DNA of 38,563 bases from Candidatus Thalassarchaeum betae (GCA_022448665.1 JAKUUO010000013.1:1-38563), one strand, 5' to 3'; shown: positions 1-8,334, counted from the stretch's first letter. Numbers and translations are program-made. The notes: generated by a model from the letters alone, not told the origin.

Positions 1-1852
1 AGGAGGGATTGGGCCAGACCGCACCGTAGTGGTGCATCGTGGTGGTGGTCTCGAGGTCGTCCTCGAACACCACGTTGTCCGAGCCGTCGACGATGCGGAT
101 GGCGTAGACCGTCAGGCCCTCGAGCTCATCGGCGGGGTTGCCCCCGAACTGAGGCACATACGCATCGGAGTCGACGATGAACCGGATGTGGACGCTGTTC
201 TGGTTCTGGAATGTGGTCGGGATGTCGAAGGAGACGGACCTGAGGCCGTTGCTGTCGTCGCCGCTCACCCCGTCATAGCCGTTGATGCCCGGGATGGCCC
301 CGTTCCTGTCCTCGCAGTTGTTGGTGGTGCTGGAGCCGGTGGACGAGATGTCGGTCCAGGAGTTGTTGTTCAGGGAGAGCTCGACGCAGGCGTTGTCCGA
401 ATACGAGCCGGCCAAGTCCCACTCCATGTCGACCTCGATGTTGAAGGTGCTGTTGGTCCCAGACAGGTTGAGCGTCCTCTGCAGGGCCCCATACATGTTG
501 TTGGAGTACGAGCAGCCAGCACCGGGTGTGTAACAGCCGCCGTGCCAAGCGCCGTTCTGGATCCCGTCGTTGTGGAAGTCGAAGTTGTCCAAGAACCACC
601 CAGGCCTCTCGTTGGCTGCATCGGGGTCGGTCCAGATGTGGAGCCTGAACTGAATCTTGCTGGCGTTGCCGATATCCGGTATCGAAGACATCGAGACGTT
701 GCTGTTGACCCAGCCGCTCTGAATAGGGGAGGCGAACACCGGGACTGCCCCGGAGGGGGCGCCCTCTGGGGACGGGGCGTCGGTCGACATGGTGCTCGGG
801 TAGCCGCCGTCCGGAGCGATGTAGGTCCAGTTGGTCCAGCCGTTGGTGTTGATCCTGTACTCGATCCAAGCCCCGTCACCGTCGCCGGCGGCGGTGCTGT
901 CGAGATGGTACCAGTGGTCGAAAGTCAGGTAGTAGCCGTTGATAGTCGCTTCTTCGGGGACATCGACCTGAGGCAGCAGGAAGTACCCCGAGACCCCTGC
1001 TGGCACAGGCGAGCCGGGCATAGTTCCTACGGCGACTATGCCTTCGGTGGCGGATGCAGGGACCACCCCGTGGGACATCGTCTGCTCGTCGCCGTAGATT
1101 GTCCCTCCCAGACCGGTGAAGGTGGTCGCCTGCCAGAGTTTGTACTGATGGCAGAGATATGTCTGATTGGTGACTTCGTTGGTGTCCAGCTGATTGTCGC
1201 CGTCGAGGTTCAGGCCTGCCATCAACAGATTACCGGCGTAGGTGCAGTTCGAACCGGCGGCCACCGGTAAGAAATCGAGCAGGAAGTGCACTGTAGTGCC
1301 ATTCACCACCTCGTCGCAGAAGTACTCGGTCCACAGCACCTCGTCGCTGTCTAGGTTGTTGTCGAAGTCGTTGTCCCAGCCGCGCTCGAGAGTAGTGCCG
1401 TTAGTGCCGTTGCAGGCTGACAGGCCTGTGGTGTCGTAGGCCGAGCTGTAGGCATGCCTCCAGCCAGGGGTGTACTTGTAGTTGCTATGCATGGTAACGG
1501 TGATATCGCCTTCGTCGAAGGTGCTAATGTTGGATCTGGTCCCGTCGTCCAACAGTACGATTTCGTCATCCTCGGTTAGGTCGGTTCCGAAGAAGGTCCC
1601 AGACGAGAAGTCGGAGCCCTCCCATGCAATCCCATTGTCGAGGGAGGTTGCCATAGGGGAGTCGGTCACATGGAGCCATCCGTCGAGGACGGTGGCGTTT
1701 CCAGGTACCCTGAAACCCGTCAGCGTGACATCCCCTCCCTGGGGGTTGACCGAGTTCGGTCCGACCCAGTTGGCATTCGCTGCTGCGGCAATCGGTGCTA
1801 GGAGCATCAGGAGCACAAGGCCTCCCGCTAGTCTCTTACGCTCGGCTGGCAT
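1..1852 (-). CDS. Secreted surface protein with DUF7151-like repeats (3' end cut by window edge)
   Basis: An open frame runs without a stop from an ATG at 1852 to the left edge, about 617 codons, so the C-terminus is missing. Residues 1-27 are a signal peptide (basic MPAERKR start, then a Leu/Ala-rich core ending in AAANA). Residues about 147-179 and 203-234 form two Cys-bounded, Asp-rich modules with the pattern C..G....G.D...D..LD..EV....Y.C, matching the DUF7151 type that is often found in large exported proteins. Later segments (for example PGWFLDNFDFHNDG) resemble the MAM-like or immune-inhibitor-A-associated beta-sandwich. Many N-x-T/S sequons suggest exposure outside the cell. No catalytic motif is visible in the part present, so function is unknown; an attachment or hydrolytic role is possible. 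The reading frame is supported by the signal peptide and its uninterrupted length; overlapping plus-strand frames are shadows. Confidence 0.85.
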   Translation of the reverse strand, partial: MPAERKRLAGGLVLLMLLAPIAAAANANWVGPNSVNPQGGDVTLTGFRVPGNATVLDGWLHVTDSPMATSLDNGIAWEGSDFSSGTFFGTDLTEDDEIVLLDDGTRSNISTFDEGDITVTMHSNYKYTPGWRHAYSSAYDTTGLSACNGTNGTTLERGWDNDFDNNLDSDEVLWTEYFCDEVVNGTTVHFLLDFLPVAAGSNCTYAGNLLMAGLNLDGDNQLDTNEVTNQTYLCHQYKLWQATTFTGLGGTIYGDEQTMSHGVVPASATEGIVAVGTMPGSPVPAGVSGYFLLPQVDVPEEATINGYYLTFDHWYHLDSTAAGDGDGAWIEYRINTNGWTNWTYIAPDGGYPSTMSTDAPSPEGAPSGAVPVFASPIQSGWVNSNVSMSSIPDIGNASKIQFRLHIWTDPDAANERPGWFLDNFDFHNDGIQNGAWHGGCYTPGAGCSYSNNMYGALQRTLNLSGTNSTFNIEVDMEWDLAGSYSDNACVELSLNNNSWTDISSTGSSTTNNCEDRNGAIPGINGYDGVSGDDSNGLRSVSFDIPTTFQNQNSVHIRFIVDSDAYVPQFGGNPADELEGLTVYAIRIVDGSDNVVFEDDLETTTTMHHYGAVWPNPS

Positions 1853-1871
1853 GTGTGGCACGTCACTCCCC

Positions 1872-1888
1872 AGTATTATGAATTAATT
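1872..1888 (-). promoter_or_regulatory. Candidate TATA element for the left-edge surface protein
   Basis: On the minus strand an AT-only tract (TTAATTCATAATA) lies 20-36 bases before the ATG at 1852, in otherwise GC-rich DNA. This is the spacing expected for an archaeal TATA box that drives a leaderless or short-leader transcript. Assignment is by position and composition only. Confidence 0.4.
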
Positions 1889-1891
1889 GGT

Positions 1892-1908
1892 CCTGTTCTC
1901 TGAACAGG
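1892..1908. repeat. Perfect 7-3-7 inverted repeat, possible operator
   Basis: CCTGTTC-TCT-GAACAGG is a perfect palindrome with a 3-base spacer. It sits directly upstream of the candidate TATA element of the left-edge surface-protein gene, where a dimeric regulator could block or recruit TBP/TFB. No gene in the window is an obvious partner. Confidence 0.45.
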
Positions 1909-1918
1909 TGGTTATGAA

Positions 1919-1950
1919 CCAGTTTTCTTTCAGATTGTTTGTCAAACTGG
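1919..1950. repeat. 7-bp inverted repeat with 18-base loop
   Basis: CCAGTTT (1919-1925) is matched by AAACTGG (1944-1950). It lies between tRNA-Thr and the 7-3-7 palindrome at 1892. It may be a second operator half-site pair or the 3' structure of the tRNA transcript; nothing in the sequence decides between these. Confidence 0.3.
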
Positions 1951-1966
1951 GCTGGGAGGGGTTAGA

Positions 1967-2041
1967 TGGAGCCACTGGGGGGAATTGAACCCCCGACCTT
2001 CGCCTTACCAAGGCGACGCTATACCCCTAAGCCACAGTGGC
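1967..2041 (-). tRNA. tRNA-Thr (anticodon GGU)
   Basis: The minus strand folds into a complete cloverleaf: acceptor GCCACTG (from 2041) pairs with CAGTGGC (1977-1971), the anticodon stem is TCGCC/GGCGA with loop TTGGTAA, and the T stem is GGGGG/CCCCC with loop TTCAATT. The anticodon GGT reads ACC threonine codons. The discriminator is U, as usual for archaeal tRNA-Thr, and CCA is encoded (1969-1967). There is no intron. Confidence 0.96.
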
Positions 2042-2065
2042 AGTGGAGGGGCCATCAGTGGGCTC

Positions 2066-2074
2066 GATTTAATC
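2066..2074 (-). promoter_or_regulatory. Candidate TATA box of tRNA-Thr
   Basis: The minus-strand sequence GATTAAATC lies 25-33 bases upstream of the mature 5' end of tRNA-Thr, the usual archaeal TATA spacing. It is a single AT-rich island in a GC-rich stretch. Confidence 0.5.
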
Positions 2075-2149
2075 ACTGCGGATTTAGCAGTGAAGAGAGG
2101 GTGCAGATGCAACAGGCTCAAGTCGAGGATATCGCTCGTCGGCCTGTCT

Positions 2150-2235
2150 GCCGAGATCGCATAGCCTGGTATTGCGCAAGACTGGAAATCTTGTGGGATT
2201 TTCCCTCGGGAGTTCAAATCTCCCTCTCGGCGCCA
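2150..2235 (+). tRNA. tRNA-Ser (anticodon GGA)
   Basis: Acceptor GCCGAGA (2150-2156) pairs with TCTCGGC (2225-2231), followed by discriminator G and encoded CCA (2233-2235). The anticodon stem is CAAGA/TCTTG around CTGGAAA, giving anticodon GGA. A long variable arm (around GGGATTTTCCC) marks it as class II, as expected for serine. The T arm is GGGAG-TTCAAAT-CTCCC. It is transcribed away from tRNA-Thr and ends 39 bases before the next possible coding start. Confidence 0.96.
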
Positions 2236-2274
2236 CCACCCGCTATCCACCTGCGACGACGCTGAACGCAGCGC

Positions 2275-3465
2275 GTGCCTTATGCGGTGTCTCGATTTGC
2301 CACGACCGTGGAAGGAGAAGATAGTGGCTCCACCACCGGGCTCCAAGCGGGTTCAGAGCCGCTGCGACTGACCGATGTCCAACTGCCGTGGAGATTCGCT
2401 GAGCGCGACGAGAGGCTAGCCCTGCTCGACGTGTTCCTGGAGGACTTCGTATTCCATGCTGCAATGATTAGGAAGCAATGGGGAGCGGGTGAGTTCACCT
2501 GCCTCGGACTGGCTCTGGCAGGGATGGTACTAGGAGCGTGGGACCTCGGCATAGGAGAGTTGGCGGGTGGGGGCGACTACAACCGCGTAGGCCTCAGCGG
2601 CTTCAGGAACCTCTCTGACTTCTCGCTCATGCTGGCCCTTCTCTCGATAATAGCATGGGCGGGTGTGCTGGTGACCATTTGGTCGAGGTACCCGATCATG
2701 CGCGAGAATCTGGTGTACCTCGGAATCGCCATGCTGGCAGTGCAGATGGGTTCCATCAGCGCACACTCTCAATCACCGGACTTCCCGAACGGTTCCGTGG
2801 CCAGAGACTGGGCCATACTGGGAATCACCAACCTGGTGCTGTTCTTCCTGTCGATCGTGGTAGTCCACAGAGCGGTGATAGAGACCCGTGATATCCACGT
2901 CGAGGAACGTCACGCCCACCCTGATCCAAGGGTGGTCCAGAAGGCTTGGAGGGATCACAGTCTGAGGGCGTGGAGCCTCAGTCTTGGAATGTGGATGATC
3001 CTGGTGAACCTGATGGCTTGGTCGGGGGCGCACGCGATAGCCGACCGCCCTCCAATAGAGAGTTACAGCAATCTCGTGGTAGCGATGTTCGTGGTAACGG
3101 GTTTCCTCTCTGCCGGCTTCCTGATGCATATCCTCTGGTATCCGCAGTTCATGCTCGGTGGAGCGGAGGACAGGATACAGTCAGTCAGAGCCAGAGAGGT
3201 TGCCGGAGAGGTTGCCGGAGAGGCGCCAGAGGTCATCCCTAAGGCCGAGCAGGGCAAGTGCCCCATCTGCAGCAACAACACCCCTGCGATTCGTCATGCC
3301 ACAGGCAGGATAGAAGTGTCGTGCACCTCCGAGTGCTCAGGGTTGGGGAAGCCCGGCACATCCTGCCCCGAGTGCGATGCCATTCTTCCTACGAGAATTG
3401 AGTGTCCCAGTTGCAGCTCGAACACAACAATAGTCAGTCACTTCAGCAGGTCAGAGGCATGGTGA
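2275..3465 (+). CDS. Six-helix membrane protein with C-terminal double zinc ribbon
   Basis: I do not recognise a named family. After a soluble N-terminal segment of about 70 residues, six hydrophobic stretches are visible (roughly residues 75-92, 116-137, 147-163, 182-203, 240-262, 272-295). They are followed by a cytoplasmic-looking tail with four cysteine pairs in order CPIC, CTSEC, CPEC, CPSC, which looks like two adjacent C4 zinc ribbons. A 12-base tandem duplication encodes VAGEVAGE just before the zinc part. The GTG start at 2275 is the longest option; GTG at 2308 or ATG at 2464 are alternatives because the first ~35 residues look poorly conserved in character. A role in sensing, or in recruiting partners to the membrane through the zinc tail, is inference only. 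Confidence 0.75.
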   Translation: MPYAVSRFATTVEGEDSGSTTGLQAGSEPLRLTDVQLPWRFAERDERLALLDVFLEDFVFHAAMIRKQWGAGEFTCLGLALAGMVLGAWDLGIGELAGGGDYNRVGLSGFRNLSDFSLMLALLSIIAWAGVLVTIWSRYPIMRENLVYLGIAMLAVQMGSISAHSQSPDFPNGSVARDWAILGITNLVLFFLSIVVVHRAVIETRDIHVEERHAHPDPRVVQKAWRDHSLRAWSLSLGMWMILVNLMAWSGAHAIADRPPIESYSNLVVAMFVVTGFLSAGFLMHILWYPQFMLGGAEDRIQSVRAREVAGEVAGEAPEVIPKAEQGKCPICSNNTPAIRHATGRIEVSCTSECSGLGKPGTSCPECDAILPTRIECPSCSSNTTIVSHFSRSEAW

Positions 3466-3525
3466 ACGGTGACTGACTTGGCCGCGTGTGACGAGCATTG
3501 AAGGGTCGCGCGTCTCCGAAGTGGC

Positions 3526-4887
3526 ATGAGGATGAGGCGGATGGCGGAGCGCGGCTGGTGGCGATCCGATGACGATATCGCTGACGTGGCGGATGCATTC
3601 CAGGACGAACAAAACGAGGGAGTGCCAGTCCCGCGCTTCGACGGCACTGACGAGGAGGCTCAAAGCAGGGACGCATTGGGTGTGGTCATCGGCATTTCCG
3701 CTGGCCTCATCGTGCTGCTCAGTGTTGCTATCGTGATGCTGTGGGTATGGTCCGGAATCGAGGGCGTCAACATCGGAGGCCCTCCCTCGGCACTGTTGAC
3801 CTGGGAGGAAGAGTATCGAGACCTGACGGGTTTCAACGCTGTCGGGGGTGACGGAGGCGGAGTGGTGCTGTGCATCGTGGATTCTGGCATCGATCTGGAG
3901 CATCCGGACCTCGAGCAGCTCGAGTTGGCCGGGTGGTTGGATGCCATCGACGGCATCGAGCATCCATACGACAACGAAGGACACGGCACCGCGATGGCCG
4001 GCATCGTCGTGGCTCGGGACGGGCTGCATGGCAATGCCCCCGGAGTGAGCCTGCTGGTCGCCAAGGCAATCGGCGAGGAAGGCACAGGGGACGATGAGCA
4101 GATTGCCGATGCCGTCGACTGGTGTGTCGAGCAGCAGGCCGACATCGTATCGCTGAGCCTGGGTGGCGACCAAGGGTTCGGCTCCGGCTTCTTCTCGACC
4201 GACGCGCTTGAGCAGTCTGTCGAGGACGCCATAGACGAGGGGGTGTACGTGGTTGCCGCAGCCGGTAACGACGGTGAGGACGATGATGGGGATGTGGAGT
4301 CACCCGGCTCGGTCGAGGACGTGATCTGCGTAGGCGGAATCACGAGGTACGGCAACATCTGGGTCGGTAGCTCCGAGGGAGACAACAACGGAAGAATCTG
4401 GCCAAACCCGATTCTACCGCGAGACAACCCCGACAAGAAACCGGAGTTGGTTGCGCCCGCGCACGAAGTGCCGGTTCTGATGGCGGGCGGGCTGGAAAGC
4501 GGGACTTGGTGGGGCTGGTCTAGCGGCACCTCGGCGGCCACCGCCTGGGTCTCGGGGGCTCTGGCTGTCATCCTAGAGGCTCATCCCGAGATGCAGCGCG
4601 AAGGCGCGTCCGGTGGTTCGGGGGCAGTGGCTCAGATGAAGGCCTTGGTAATGGAGAACTCACAGATGGAGGAGGGACAGAGCGAGCACGACGACCACTA
4701 TGGTTACGGGCATCTCAGGGTCGATCTGCTGCTGCAGGCCCTCGGTAACTCAGGCGATGGCTCATCCGATTCCCAAACCTCTAGCGCTGATGCGAGTTAC
4801 GCGCGGACTCTCGCCGATGAGCTTCAAGTGGTCCGGCGGAGCACCGCTAGAGTGCCTCCGGACAGTTCGACGAAGCCCAGCGAGTGA
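3526..4887 (+). CDS. Membrane-anchored subtilisin-like serine protease (S8)
   Basis: The full catalytic set of the S8 family is present: Asp119 in VDSGID, His153 in GHGTAMAG, oxyanion Asn248 in AAGNDG, and Ser336 in SGTSAA. A charged N-terminal segment of about 48 residues precedes one hydrophobic helix (about residues 49-75, ending VAIVMLWVW), predicting a type II anchor with the protease domain outside the cell. There is no obvious long propeptide between helix and protease domain. The acidic composition (an EDDDGD stretch after the oxyanion Asn) fits a marine or salt-adapted surface enzyme. It probably degrades external peptides or processes surface proteins. Its last 64 bases overlap the convergent methyltransferase-like gene. 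ATGs at 3532 and 3541 are alternative starts. Confidence 0.92.
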   Translation: MRMRRMAERGWWRSDDDIADVADAFQDEQNEGVPVPRFDGTDEEAQSRDALGVVIGISAGLIVLLSVAIVMLWVWSGIEGVNIGGPPSALLTWEEEYRDLTGFNAVGGDGGGVVLCIVDSGIDLEHPDLEQLELAGWLDAIDGIEHPYDNEGHGTAMAGIVVARDGLHGNAPGVSLLVAKAIGEEGTGDDEQIADAVDWCVEQQADIVSLSLGGDQGFGSGFFSTDALEQSVEDAIDEGVYVVAAAGNDGEDDDGDVESPGSVEDVICVGGITRYGNIWVGSSEGDNNGRIWPNPILPRDNPDKKPELVAPAHEVPVLMAGGLESGTWWGWSSGTSAATAWVSGALAVILEAHPEMQREGASGGSGAVAQMKALVMENSQMEEGQSEHDDHYGYGHLRVDLLLQALGNSGDGSSDSQTSSADASYARTLADELQVVRRSTARVPPDSSTKPSE

Positions 4888-5618
4888 GACTCGCTCACCT
4901 GCTTCACGAAGCTTATCCAACTGTTGAAGGACTCGACCTTTCTCTGGGCTGGTGTAGGCTCCGAGCCGGCTTCGGCGACTCCCACATCCCCCGTTGGTAC
5001 CTCGGGCTCCTGCACCAGCAGCACGCCTCCCGGAGACAGCATGTCGAATGCTGCCGAGGCAGTGGAAGGCCGCTCGGACTCTGGTACGTCGATGATCACC
5101 AGATCCAGAGACAGGGAAAGCGGGGATGAGGGGTTGGACACGGGCAGTGCAGCGGTGGCAGCCGACCACGAAGCGGCCTCAGCAGTCACCTCCTGCCATG
5201 GCTTTGCGATGATCTGTGTCCATGACTCAGCCCCGTGACGGCGTACCAGACGATCGATGATGACACCGAACTTGCCCCCAGGCTCGACTATCCTGAACGA
5301 ATCCGGCCTCGGGGGCGGCTGCTCGGGCGGATTAGCAGGATCGCCGCACCATAGATCAAGTAGCCATGCGGCGAGATGCCCGATCCCGCCGCCGATCAGG
5401 AGGGCATTTCTCGCCGGGACTCTCGCTGCGATGTCCCTAATCCTAGCGCGCATCGAGCGAGGCAGGGGGCGGAGGTCCATGTGCAGCATCTGCTCGCCGA
5501 TGCCGGCGGCGATCGGCGGCTCGGAGTCACCTCGCTCGGAATCATCAGAGAGTAGTCTATCGAACATCTCACGCTCCGACATCTGAGGGAGTCCTATGCC
5601 ACCGCCATCAGCGTCCAT
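4824..5618 (-). CDS. SAM-dependent methyltransferase-like protein
   Basis: The order of motifs is that of a class I Rossmann methyltransferase: a glycine-rich motif I (LLIGGGIGHLAAWL, about residues 73-86), an acidic strand end (FRIVEPGGKFG), LDLVIIDVPE as the motif IV strand, and LSPGGVLLVQEP as the motif V/VI turn. The arrangement is reminiscent of O-methyltransferase or spermidine-synthase-like folds, but the glycine motif is not textbook and no substrate can be assigned. At 264 residues the length fits one domain. The stop lies inside the 3' end of the convergent protease gene. ATG at 5582 (MSEREMF) is an alternative start; the upstream region is shared with the divergent zinc-protein gene. 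Confidence 0.65.
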   Translation of the reverse strand: MDADGGGIGLPQMSEREMFDRLLSDDSERGDSEPPIAAGIGEQMLHMDLRPLPRSMRARIRDIAARVPARNALLIGGGIGHLAAWLLDLWCGDPANPPEQPPPRPDSFRIVEPGGKFGVIIDRLVRRHGAESWTQIIAKPWQEVTAEAASWSAATAALPVSNPSSPLSLSLDLVIIDVPESERPSTASAAFDMLSPGGVLLVQEPEVPTGDVGVAEAGSEPTPAQRKVESFNSWISFVKQVSESHSLGFVELSGGTLAVLRRTT

Positions 5619-5658
5619 GGTCGCTCCTTTGAGATGCCTCTATTCAATCATCGCATGC

Positions 5659-6306
5659 GTGGATGGCTTCAAGAGAGAAGTGCATTCCCGAGCGCTCGTG
5701 CAACCCGACGACCGACCCGACGTCGCTGATGTCGCGACATGTCCCAACTGCTCGGTTTCGACCGAGCACGAGGTTCTGCGCAGAACTCCCCGAGGATCGG
5801 GAGAGGACCTGCTGGCGAAGTGCATGGATTGCGGTGATGTCCACAACATCGAGTTGCGTCCACCAAAGGCAGTGAGTATCACAGCCACTCTCTCTGACGG
5901 TAGCTTGAGCACTTCTGATATCATCGAGGTCGACGAGGACGAGGTGATCTCAGTAGGTGACTTGTTCGAGCATGATGAGGCGCAGTGGGAAGTCACTCGA
6001 ATCGATGGCGCGGCATCACAGCCCTTCGACAGCCTGCCCGCGGGCGATATCAGGGCCCTCTGGGCCGTGCGCAAGGACAAGGCCGTCGTACGCCTGACAA
6101 TGACCGACGGGGAGGACAGTGTCGCGTCGAGCATCGAGTGCGAGCCGGACAGGGTGTTCACCTGCGGAACGATACTCGAGATCGATGGACGCAGGTGGAG
6201 AATCAGGGCCCTGCACACCGGCAAAGGCAGGACCCTCAGGGGAAGCAGGGAGGCATCGGAGCTCAGAAGGATGTACCTCCACCTTCCAAATAAGCGCAGG
6301 TACTAG
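5659..6306 (+). CDS. HVO_0476-like archaeal zinc-finger protein
   Basis: A conserved archaeal type: an N-terminal C4 zinc ribbon (CPNC, then CMDC about 26 residues later) followed by two repeated beta-rich segments with the phrases EVDEDEVISVGDLFEHD and ECEPDRVFTCGTILEIDG, and a basic C-terminus. The layout matches the uncharacterised HVO_0476 family, thought to be a nucleic-acid or translation-associated zinc protein. The longest open frame begins at ATG 5596, but that would overlap the divergent gene; GTG 5659 or GTG 5680 place the zinc ribbon near the N-terminus as in the family. I chose 5659 on that basis, with low certainty about the exact start. It ends 5 bases before the convergent proline dehydrogenase stop. 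Confidence 0.75.
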   Translation: MDGFKREVHSRALVQPDDRPDVADVATCPNCSVSTEHEVLRRTPRGSGEDLLAKCMDCGDVHNIELRPPKAVSITATLSDGSLSTSDIIEVDEDEVISVGDLFEHDEAQWEVTRIDGAASQPFDSLPAGDIRALWAVRKDKAVVRLTMTDGEDSVASSIECEPDRVFTCGTILEIDGRRWRIRALHTGKGRTLRGSREASELRRMYLHLPNKRRY

Positions 6307-6311
6307 GTCCC

Positions 6312-7289
6312 TCACCTGCGGTTGGACCAAGGCATCATCAGGGCCTTAGCCACGTGCGATGCGACCTCGGGATTCTCTCGCAGTCTGCGCATGCTGTATT
6401 CGTACCACTTAGTGCCGTAGGGCACATAGACGCGAGTCCGGTGCCCCGCGCTGGCCAGACGTCTGCGGACATCACCCCTGACGCCGAGTAGGAACTGGAA
6501 CTCGTAGCCTGGACCCTTGTCAGCGGAGCGGGGGACTTCGCTCGAATGCCTCGGGTCCGCCTTCCCCGGGCCCATTCCCCGCGACTCCAAAGCGCTGAGA
6601 GAGTGTTCGATGACGGGGGTATCATGGGATGCAATGGCAGTGTATGCGCCGGAGTCGAGCATTCCATCGATGGCTTGGTTGGTGGCATCCACTATCTCCC
6701 TGTATCCAGAATACGCGATATCGCTGGGTTCGAGGTAGATTCCTTTGCAGATGCGGAAGTCGGTGGCGGCACCGGTGGCTTTGCTAATCTCGGAGATGTC
6801 GGATGATGTCCTGAACAGCCTTCCCTGAAGTACCACCCCTATGTTCGTCAGTCCCTTCTCGTGCATCGCCAGAGCCACGTCGATGGTCGCTTGGGTGACA
6901 CGGTGGTCCTCCATGTCCAGACGCACGAATATGTCGTCACTGGCGGCCCTCCTCAGGAGTCGCTCGATGTTAGTGTGGGCCGCCGAATTGTCGATTAGAA
7001 GACCGAATGCCGTAGGCTTAATGGAGATATTCGCATCTAGGCCGCTTTCCACTATAGCATCGATTAGCCTGCCGTACTCGTCGATGAAGAACTGGGCCTC
7101 GTTCAATGTGGCGATCTCCTCGCCGAGGACATCCACTGTGAAGCAGGCGTTCTCGGAGCTCATCCTACTCATCAGAAGAATGGCGCTGTCAATGTCCGGG
7201 CCGGCGACGTAACGCTTGGCGACCCATCTGACGACGAAACGGGGGGTGAGCGGCATCATGGCCACAATGACTCGCCCGAACAGGCCCAT
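6312..7289 (-). CDS. putA: Proline dehydrogenase (FAD-dependent, monofunctional)
   Basis: Proline dehydrogenase oxidises L-proline to pyrroline-5-carboxylate, passing electrons to FAD and then the respiratory chain. The 325-residue length matches monofunctional bacterial PRODH. Signature segments appear in order: ISIKPTAFG (conserved Lys on a barrel strand), VRLDMED, FRICKGIYLEP (the K-G-x-Y strand), IASHD, YEFQFLLG, and near the C-terminus YVPYGTKWYEYSMRRL with the Tyr and double Arg that bind the proline carboxylate. No P5C dehydrogenase is in this window. It follows the D-aminoacyl-tRNA deacylase gene on the same strand after a 43-base gap, so the two may be co-transcribed. Product and pathway are well supported; the ATG at 7289 is the most upstream plausible start. 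Confidence 0.93.
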   Translation of the reverse strand: MGLFGRVIVAMMPLTPRFVVRWVAKRYVAGPDIDSAILLMSRMSSENACFTVDVLGEEIATLNEAQFFIDEYGRLIDAIVESGLDANISIKPTAFGLLIDNSAAHTNIERLLRRAASDDIFVRLDMEDHRVTQATIDVALAMHEKGLTNIGVVLQGRLFRTSSDISEISKATGAATDFRICKGIYLEPSDIAYSGYREIVDATNQAIDGMLDSGAYTAIASHDTPVIEHSLSALESRGMGPGKADPRHSSEVPRSADKGPGYEFQFLLGVRGDVRRRLASAGHRTRVYVPYGTKWYEYSMRRLRENPEVASHVAKALMMPWSNRR

Positions 7290-7332
7290 CTGACAGCGGC
7301 AGGGTCAGGCAAGCCTTCACAATTGCTGATGA

Positions 7333-8268
7333 CTAGTTCAGCTCTCGACCACGGCGTACTGGCACATTGAGTTCGCCTAGAAGCTTGAGTATCGCACTTC
7401 GTTGCCAGCCCTTGAAGGACTTCCTGTCTAGGTGTGCAAACAGATTGGCGCCGGGGAAGGCGGCTCGGGTCGCTCGGACAGAGGCCTCGAGGGAGTGGCG
7501 CCAGGCGCCCGCGGGAGTAGAGTCCCCCTCTGGCAACTCGAAAGGCAGAGCGTAGTTCGCAAGGATGTGGCCGACCCACAGTTCGGACTCGGACAGAACT
7601 GCCTTGTGACGGGGTGCGTAGTGGCCTCCCCCGAGCCCGATCATCACATCTCCTCCAGCCTGCCACTCGACTGCTTGATGACCAGATAAGCCTAGATTGT
7701 GCGAGATTACCTGAGCCCAGACGTCAGCGGCTTCCGAGTCCCCCCACTGCTCGATTGTAGAGCCTATCTCGATGTATAGTGCCGGGCTCGCGAGCAGAGG
7801 ACCGTGGTGTGTGGCCTCCAGTGTGAGATCGTACTTCTCGCCAAGCCCGCGCGAGCGGGCTGTGGAGAGCATTGAGCGGAAGAGCGAGGCGAAACGGGGG
7901 GACGGGGGGACTACAGCGCCCTTGGTGCCACCCGCCTGTCCAGGCTCGCCGTGTGGAGTCTCCCCCGGCAGGCCAATCGCGTGCAGCGTCAACGCAGGTA
8001 TCTCACTGGCCGAGACATGGCGTGACAGCACGAGTACCTCGTCCACTGACTTGCCGGTCTGCTCCTCGTGGATGGCATCGATTCCGTCGGCTCTGATATG
8101 CAGCTCGTCGATCAGCAGCAAATGGGCGGGTCCATCTGAGTGCATTCTGACCGTTCCATGCTCCATCTCGATCGCGTCACCCCAACTTCCGAGTCGCAGC
8201 ACGGCATCATGGAGATTGACAGATGCCACATCGCACCTCGATGCTAGCAGTAAGGTGACCATGTGCAT
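7333..8268 (-). CDS. dtdA: D-aminoacyl-tRNA deacylase, archaeal/plant GEK1 type
   Basis: DtdA hydrolyses D-amino acids mischarged on tRNA (D-Tyr, D-Asp and others), a chiral proofreading step used by archaea and plants. Family hallmarks are LTLEATHHGP, ALYIEIGSTIEQW, the His-rich GLGGGHYAPRHKA and the LDRKSFKGWQR segment near the C-terminus. An in-frame extension to 8349 exists, but it would overlap the divergent gene. ATGs at 8268 and 8262 (MHMVTLLL) give the normal N-terminus with a short hydrophobic first strand, so 8268 is chosen. It lies 43 bases upstream of the proline dehydrogenase gene. Confidence in family is high. Confidence 0.93.
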   Translation of the reverse strand: MHMVTLLLASRCDVASVNLHDAVLRLGSWGDAIEMEHGTVRMHSDGPAHLLLIDELHIRADGIDAIHEEQTGKSVDEVLVLSRHVSASEIPALTLHAIGLPGETPHGEPGQAGGTKGAVVPPSPRFASLFRSMLSTARSRGLGEKYDLTLEATHHGPLLASPALYIEIGSTIEQWGDSEAADVWAQVISHNLGLSGHQAVEWQAGGDVMIGLGGGHYAPRHKAVLSESELWVGHILANYALPFELPEGDSTPAGAWRHSLEASVRATRAAFPGANLFAHLDRKSFKGWQRSAILKLLGELNVPVRRGRELN

Positions 8269-8334
8269 CCGAGGGGGGTTGCGCCTTAATCCTCTCAGCC
8301 ACACCTTCAAGCATGAACGACGATGGGAGGGAGC

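Noticed and set aside
29..1270. A 413-codon plus-strand open frame at the left edge
   Set aside because: It is antisense to a frame with a signal peptide, Cys-bounded modules and N-glycosylation sequons; its own translation is a Val/Gly/Asp-rich low-information sequence with no domain.
3199..3225. Short tandem repeat GAGGTTGCCGGA x2 as a mobile or regulatory repeat
   Set aside because: It is in frame inside a gene (VAGEVAGE linker) and is most simply a small coding duplication.
3660..4571. A 303-codon minus-strand frame opposite the subtilase
   Set aside because: Its translation is Ser/Pro/Thr-rich shadow sequence, while the plus strand carries the complete S8 catalytic set.
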